This document shows, piece after piece, positions 37,833 to 64,000 of a stretch of DNA of 64,000 nt. The notes under the pieces are model-generated. The model was given only the letters and a program-made list of their open reading frames with translations. It searched no databases and was not told the origin of the DNA. The first letter of the stretch is position 1, and each line of letters begins with the position of its first letter. Origin of the DNA: Kingdonia uniflora (taxonomy: Eukaryota > Streptophyta > Magnoliopsida > Ranunculales > Circaeasteraceae); contig JACGCM010001011.1 in assembly GCA_014058105.1 (NCBI GenBank), forward strand, positions 873,501 to 937,500. The letters are read 5' to 3'. A program made the position numbers and the translations under genes.

Positions 37833-39680
37833 CTAACGAAAATAGCGCTCACGAAGTTCAGTGACCTTGATATGGAGCCTACCTTCCACTGCATGACGAA
37901 CACGCTGAGAATGCGTTCTCACCATGGTTACTTACACTACCTCTACAGTAAATTTTCCTTGCAAAAGTACAAGACATAGCAGCATGGATCACTACTTTAT
38001 ATAGACACCATGAAGTTCTATGGAAATCTAACTCGCCCCCACAAATTTTGCTGAAGGATATATTGTGCAAAATTTCGAAAACAAGAATATCAGTAGAGGC
38101 CATAAAATATTGTGACAGGTCATACTTTCCATTTTATGAAATATCTCCTCAGATTTTATTCGCACATATATGGAGATCGAAACATACAATCAAGCATGTC
38201 CAACGGTAGCACCTACAAACAAATATCATTTACTTACATACAACAAGAAATCTTTTAATCAGCCCGAATCAACAGCTCGTCAACATACAAATACCCTTAA
38301 AATCATATAATCATCCTAGCCACCTGTTTACTTACATTCACCAAACGACCTCATTACATGCTCGGACTCCTCTACTTTTCAACCTCAATCTCCACTACCT
38401 TTGCTGATACACGTACTGAGATCCTAACAGTTCGATTTGCTCAAAAATATTCCATCACAACTTGCCATTTTATCTCACCTACATATTTATGAACCTCTAT
38501 TTCTACTCCCATTTTACTTCATCCGCAGTTCGAATTATTATTTCTAAAAAAAAAACCCAGCAAACCAGTTCGCACAGAAAACTATACATATAAACTGGGC
38601 AATTCGAGACACAGCAAAAAGATGACAGTGCGAAGACATTTCATTAGTTTAAATATTTCTTACATCTCAGAAATGACAGACTACTTTAGAGATAATAGAT
38701 GTTCCAGACAGTTCCACAAATTACTTTACAAACTACATCAAGTCACAGTTCGAAACACTTCTCAGCAGCCACCGAGGAAAGAGATGCAAAATTGAAGCAG
38801 ACTTTCAAACTCTGATCCCCTGTACAAATGGGCCAGGAAATCCAAGAGCTGGAAATCATTGAAGGAGTTACGGCGCCGACAAAAGGATTTTCTTCATGGC
38901 CAAGAGCTATGGTCTATGGAAGAAAAATATCCTCCATCACCGTCTCTTCCATCATAACCCCACCACCCCGCATAACAGAGAAGGAAAGATGATCTTACTT
39001 TTTTGCAAGAATCCACTTACCAGCAGGATACCAACGAGACTCCCTCAGACGAACGCCTGCCACTTCATCTTCAGCTGTAACAGCTTCCTCCGCCAGCAGC
39101 CGCAACCCATTTCGGCGCTCCCCCTTCAATGTTAGTAGATAGTGAAAATGCACCATTTGGAAATGGTCATCCTCTGCCTCTACCACCTCCTCGTATGTCA
39201 TCCCATGAAACGTAGGAGGCACCTAAATTGGCATCGGCAGATCCAAGGCTTGATTCCCCAAGTATTTGACGCAAAATTCTTCCATCTTTGCTCGAATCCT
39301 AACCTCCCGAGATTGTTGCCTTGTCGTTACCATATTCTCAACACCCAGAAGTTTCTAAGTTACAGCAAGACAAGTAACGAAAGAAGGATGCATAAGACAA
39401 TTCAGGAGGAATACTTGGTTAATTACAAACAAATTAGATTGTTTTTTATACTACAGTCAGCATTAAAGACGACTTTCCAAATTCCCAACGTTAGAAGGAA
39501 TTCCCAGGCAACAAGATTGACCAGAACCATTGGTTCTAGAAAAACCATAACCCACAAACAGATATTCATGAAGATGCATTGGAAATGATTCCCAGGTATC
39601 AATTACAGTGTTAATGAAGCTTCTCAACCAACACCACTCGCCCATAATGTGTATCATAATATTGGCTGCGAATGAGCGAT
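37833..39680. other. Gypsy 3' non-coding region
   Basis: Between the antisense zone and the 3' LTR. Minus-strand pieces at 37879-38103 and 38995-39222 may be further, badly decayed antisense exons. No clear polypurine tract is seen next to the LTR. Confidence 0.4.
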
Positions 39681-40251
39681 TGCAGTGGCTTATTCCGCAT
39701 CTCGGACTCAAGCTCCATCTTCGACCATCATACGACCACTCGACCTCATCAACGTACACATGGCACAATGTATGACACATTACAATTACAGAGTTTTATT
39801 CATCACTTTTGACCTCTACATCAACAATTCGAGTCAACAAACGCACCATCATCAATGAAGCGGTTAAGAAAACAGTAAGATCAGACCGTTACACAATCAG
39901 CTCAAAGATTATCAAATATATATTGTAACGTCCATCATTAAGGGTGATAATAGTCGCCAAACGGTCATATTATAAGACCTAAAAATAAGACCAGAGAATT
40001 TCAGATGAAGAACGGAGGAATGCTCACCCAACATTTTATTCAGAACAATTCAGAACATCCTTTATAATAGCTAGCAATCCCCAATAAAATCTCTCTCTCT
40101 TTCTAAAATTCTCAAGAGAGGTCATAGTTTTTACCCTATTCAAAGGTTTTCCACGCTAAACTTTGTGCTAATTGTTACTCTACGTTTACTAAGCGTTTTG
40201 AATATCTTTGGTGTAAAGACTAAGTTTGGATCACAAAATTAGGCTATTATA
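39681..40251 (+). repeat. Gypsy 3' LTR
   Basis: 571 bp from TGCAGTGGCTTATTCC to ..GGCTATTATA, aligning end to end with 25617-26185. The final CA has become TA. Confidence 0.86.
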
Positions 40252-40256
40252 ATAGT

Positions 40257-43200
40257 CATAATAGACGCATCTAGGAGATGGTCTTACGTTTGCCTATTAT
40301 TATAATCTAGGAATGCAATGTTAGCACGACTTCTCACTTAGATCATTCGATCGCAGGCTCAGTTCCTGGATTAACCGATCAAAGTCAATCGATGCGACTT
40401 GACGGGGGATTGGGAGTGAGACTCATAAGCTTTTGATGATTATTTTACCGCTAAATGGGATAGATGTTTGAGCATCATGAGTACCCCATACTATACCTGG
40501 TGGAGAACCTAATCAAGCGATTTAAGATAATCGTTAGGCCACTGTTATTACGATCACAACTTTCGGCTAGTGTGTGGGATTTGCATTTTTGCTCCCATAA
40601 CACTGATTAGGGTTTGTTCCATAGCAAGTCATCAAATTATTTTTTTCCAAAAATGACTAGTAACTGGGTCAGAGCCCGTTGTCGCCTATCGACGAACATT
40701 TAAATGTTCCTTACTGGTGCCAATCGCACCACCACAAAGTATGAAGATGAAACCCTCAATGTCGATCTGATATTATGTGGGTTATGATTCACATCTATCA
40801 CTAGATATTTGAAAACCATTGACGACATATATATTGCAGGGCAGATAATTGTTACTTTGATGAGATGATATTTCCAGCATTAGGGAGACATATGATAGTC
40901 AATATTGAGGATGTTTTTAGGATTAGTTAGAAAACACCATTATTATCTCATCTGGATCCCTTAACATAAGTTAAGTGACAATAAGTTTTAACAGATTAGA
41001 AACCTCCAATAGGTCGCAAATAAATTGCAAGACACATTTATATGCATTATTGAAGTACTATAAGTGTATGTACCTGCAAGTAATACACCTACACAGCTGA
41101 ACGTTCCAGGGGAATTAGTATCGCAAACGAATATGAGGTTCGCACTTAGTGCAGAACACCGTTGGAAGAAAGTATTAAGCCGAGGAGCAGTAGAATATGA
41201 GACAAATAAGACTAATGGTGTAGTTGATTCATCGAGGATTGAACCACCCATCGACGAGGCAATAGTAGCTACGCGACCAATTGATGCATTACGAGACTTG
41301 CCCGTGTGGCACATACGTATGATAATAAGGAGATCTCGATCTATTAAAAATCTGTAATAAGCACAGTGTAGGATCGTTCAGTAGACATTTATCGACAAGG
41401 TATTCATATTCGTCGTTTTGCTCACCATCAAGGATGAGGATTCAGAACCACTTATTATAAACGACTGTGTGTTGTTGTACATTAGCTAAAGTGGGCATCT
41501 GGAATCCAAGCGGAGCTCAGCTTACTAGCATAATGCAAAGTGATACCATTGAGCCTGTCAGTTTCAAATGGGAAAGGTACAGAAACATGATTAACTCTGA
41601 GAGATAATTTGGTCAAGGCAAGACTAGTTGCCCAGGAATTCTTTACGAGATCTGGCATCGATTGTAATGTGATCTATTACCCGGTTATGGGCGTTATAAA
41701 GTTTTGGTACTGATTAGTCTGTCAAGTTGTCGAGGACAAGCTAGACATGCGTCTGATGTAAATACCATATATTTATATGAGAAACTAGATACAGATATCT
41801 ACATGAAGCCAACTTAGGAGGTATAAGCTTCTGGAAGCAATTAAGCCCGACACACAAGGTATGTGCATAATAAAACTAGAAAAGTTATTGTTGACTTGAA
41901 GCAATCAAGGCCCATGAGCCATAGTAAGTTGACTGAGTATTTGAAGGTCGGGGACTTTACAAATATCATTATCTGTCCATGTGTCATTATTTAGAACACA
42001 GAAATTAGCCTCAGTATCATCGTAACAGTGTACTAAATGATTTAGATATCATTAGACCTCCGGGGGAGATCGCGAGAGCCACCGAATACCTTGGGAAGGA
42101 ATTAGAAATAAAAGACCTTGAGAAATCAAGTAGTGTCTCAATTTGCAGATCGAACATCTTGGTAGTGGCATACTTGTATACCAAGCAATATATATCGGAA
42201 AAGTTATTTAACACTTCGGTATAGATGTAGCACACGGTGCTAAGTCGTTTATTGCTTGTCCATCACTTAGATGTGGACAACGACATCTTCCACCATTCTA
42301 ATGGGGGGAGAAACTCCTAGGGTCGTGACGCCATAGCTAGGAGTTGTTTTACTATAGGTAGTTGGGTATACTAGACCCAATGACTCATTCGCAGTGAACT
42401 GTTTCGCTTGCTATAGTTCTGTTCCTACCCAAAGGTACTGGAATGAGATTAGACACATTTTAAGGTATCTGATCAATATGAAAGACTAGGACCTATTTCT
42501 ACTTGAAATGGTAAACGGTAAATTATAGGGTACGCCGATACAAAATATTTGTCAGACCCACATAGAGGTCATTGTCAGATGGATTATGTGTTTACGTACG
42601 TGGATACATAAAGAGTCTTAGAGATCGATGAAGCAGACGGCAGTAGTTACATCTTCGAATCACAAGAAAATTCTTGCACTTCATGAAGCTGGCAGAAAAT
42701 GATGGTTGCGCTCCAAGATACAAGTATCGACTATGTATGAAGACAACTCGGCTTGCATCATTCAAGTCAATGACGATTTTATTAATGGCGACAGAACGAA
42801 GCATATTTCACAGAAGCCATTCCATCCTTATGAATTACAAAAGGCGAATAAGATTGACGTTATTCAAGATATTTTAGAAGACAACTTTGCAAACCTATTC
42901 ACGATGACTATTGTACCACTTACGTTCAAGTGGTTGGTATACAGAATTGGCATACAGAACTTTTATTTATCAATATCTCGGGGAGATATACCTCAGGGAG
43001 ACAAATTTCGGGGGAGATCGACGTCAGAAGAAGTAGTCACAACCTGACGTGAATACATGCGTGTTGTACTATTTTTTCTAATAGTGTAGTTTTTATCCTA
43101 GGAGGTTTTACTGACTAGAGATTTTGATGAGGCAACAAATACGCGTCCACAACCCATACAAGGCATAAGATTGCACTCTTTCCTTGCACAGCCTTTTTTG

Positions 43201-43315
43201 CCCAAGGATGTTTTGCCAGGCAGAGGTTTTGATGAGGCAAGTCGTCCTGGTATGGAACACCCCAAGGGGGAGTGTTAGCAAAAGTCGTCCTGGTATGGAA
43301 CACCCCAAGGGGGAG
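40257..43315 (+). mobile_element. Ty1/copia element, right part (integrase, RT, RNase H)
   Basis: Coding sense resumes with 'VIIDASRRWSYVCLL' directly after the gypsy 3' flank. It continues with 'LIKRFKIIVRPLLLRSQLS' (40515), 'ANKLQDTF' and 'VPASNTPTQLNVPGE' (41070), 'ARLVAQEF', 'DKLDMRLM' (41740), 'EIKDLEKS' (42110), 'ADTKYLSDPHRG' (42535) and the RNase H end 'MYEDNSACII' and 'GDRTKHIS' (42730-42810). This is integrase to RNase H in proper copia order, riddled with stops. The PPT 'aagggggag' precedes the LTR. It ends just downstream of the XRN4-like gene, which converges on it. Confidence 0.82.
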
Positions 43316-43320
43316 TGTTA
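43221..43320. repeat. 43-bp duplication of the copia PPT block
   Basis: 'gtcgtcctggtatggaacac..aagggggagtgttag' occurs twice in tandem (from 43241 and from 43284), so the element has two polypurine tracts next to its LTR. Confidence 0.85.
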
Positions 43321-43525
43321 GGAGTTGGGTCCTACCCAAGATGGGAATCCAACTGGGTTGGGGTGTCCTACTAGACTCCTAACAAGCCTATATACCATTA
43401 GGGTTTATGGGGAGAGTTTGAGTTAGTATAGATAACCTAAAAGGGTTATCTTTTGTATACAGAACCTCAGAGGATACAGAGATATTTATTCATCAATAAA
43501 GATTTCCCTACTCTTCTCTCATATC
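43316..43525 (+). repeat. Copia 3' LTR (end approximate)
   Basis: It starts TGTTAGGAGTTGGG directly after the PPT and contains 'aagcctatataccatt' as a TATA-like box. It fades near 'catatca' at about 43525. There is no matching 5' LTR in the window, so the right border is a guess. Confidence 0.55.
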
Positions 43526-43992
43526 AAGCATCTGATGTGGTAAAAGCCGCGGTTATGTTTAAGTCGAACAAGAGAAAAGCATCTTTTGGGGGATCAATGG
43601 AGCGATCTTTTGGGTACAAACACATGGAACAGGACTTGCAAAGTTCCGGATCCGATGTACTACATCAGTTGATCTTTTACTTCTTGTTGGAAATCGGGTG
43701 GATTCAATGTTATTAGTTTTCAATAATATCTATGCATATCTTCTTTCTTGAGGTCTTAGAACTTTTTGCAAATTTATATGAAAGAACATTCAGAATTGTG
43801 TTACAGATTGTGTTTACCTGACATTTCAATTCAACAATGACAACGTAAACGTAAATGTGTGCACATCGACTTTTCATAGCAGGTCATAGCTTATGACTGC
43901 ACAATAATTTAATCTTTTGCTCTCCCTATGCTTTGTACAGATCTAACTTAAACTACTTCTTGAGATGAAAAGTGAAACAACTACTACAGGAT
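43526..43992. other. XRN4 3' flank / 3'UTR
   Basis: Lies between the copia LTR and the stop codon of the minus-strand XRN4-like gene. It is AT-rich and has no coding feature I can support. The 3'UTR should lie at its upper end. Confidence 0.4.
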
Positions 43993-63650
<19,658 letters not shown>

Positions 63651-64000
63651 GGTTATTTCAGACCAAAGTATTGCAGAGGTGGTCCAGAGAAGAAGAGGGG
63701 TTTACAGTGAGAAGAAAGTGAAGAAATCAGATGAAGAGAGAGTGAGAGTCGGAGAGAAAGAGAACTTTTCAGGTATTTTGTGCAAGAACACTGAATGAGT
63801 GGAAACAGGTACCCATAAATCAAAACCATACCCGTTAAAAATTTCTATCAGGATAAGATACTAATTACTATACCAGATTAAGTGCTAATCTGCTCAGAGC
63901 AAGTCTTGGCAATTTTATGGGTATCGAAAAATACCGATATATCGCAAATATATTGACAATTTTGAACGGCCCTGAGCATGTCTCCTCTGCACATGTCTTC
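63651..64000 (-). promoter_or_regulatory. XRN4 leader and promoter region
   Basis: On the minus strand, the 120 bases before the start codon are CT-rich (ctctttctctccgactctcactctctc), as in plant 5'UTRs. No clear TATA box is seen before the window ends. Confidence 0.5.

Larger units (their letters stand above)
25617..40251 (+). mobile_element. Ty3/gypsy retrotransposon (Tat-like), 14.6 kb, nested in copia
   Basis: LTRs of 569 and 571 bp bound the element. The order inside is PBS, gag, protease, RT, RNase H and integrase on the plus strand, then a tandem array and a long minus-strand coding zone before the 3' LTR. Flanks ATGGC (25612-25616) and ATAGT (40252-40256) each differ by one base from an inferred ATGGT target. 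The LTRs look roughly 90% identical by eye, so the insertion is old. All pol domains carry stops or frameshifts. Large size, an RNase H of the 'ATNNKTEYEAL' type and extra antisense coding are known features of the plant Tat group. The lineage call is inferred. Confidence 0.88.

Overview
This is a gene-poor, repeat-rich stretch of a eudicot nuclear chromosome. It is AT-rich, with GT-AG introns and plant-type retroelements. Two plant genes face each other, and each is swollen to about 15-20 kb by transposons in its introns: a PHD-finger/GNAT chromatin protein of the IDM1-like family on the + strand (1123 to about 16627), and a 5'-3' exoribonuclease of the XRN4/EIN5 type on the - strand (63650 down to 43993). 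I rebuilt both by hand from splice sites and reading frame. The first has 8 coding exons and the second has 22.

Layout. 1-1122: upstream region, TATA box and a 5'UTR intron. 1123-16627: the PHD/GNAT gene. Intron 1 holds an antisense LINE, intron 3 a Ty1/copia RT relic and a 150-bp duplication, and intron 5 a 22-bp palindrome and two direct repeats. 16736-18247: a complete miniature LTR element (TRIM) with PBS, PPT and target-site duplication. 18.3-22.2 kb: SINE-like sequence, a coiled-coil/membrane-tail gene relic and a roughly 210-bp tandem repeat. 22.2-23.9 kb: a hAT element with a broken transposase. 25.0-43.5 kb: a decayed Ty1/copia element split at its integrase by a 14.6-kb Ty3/gypsy element (25617-40251). 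The gypsy element resembles the Tat lineage and carries antisense coding remnants between pol and its 3' LTR. 43.99-63.65 kb: the XRN4-like gene, whose introns hold a SINE, an LTR-derived foldback, a minus-strand non-autonomous LTR element with a hAT inserted in its LTR, a perfect 147-bp duplication, an RPL15 retropseudogene and solo-LTR-like sequences.

Points of most interest. (1) XRN4 exons 2-22 are open, in frame and correctly spliced on paper (2604 nt). The only recognisable first exon, however, has a 7-bp duplication, a 1-bp deletion, an altered second codon and a lost GT donor, so the gene may be newly dead, mis-assembled, or started elsewhere. (2) The nested gypsy-in-copia insertion is resolved to the base by coding continuity and a near 5-bp duplication. 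(3) An antisense, coiled-coil-rich region of about 5.3 kb lies inside the gypsy element. (4) A family of TRIM LTR ends recurs here as a full element, a solo copy and a foldback. I found no CRISPR array, bacterial operon or new enzymatic system. All family names come from reading motifs, not from searches.
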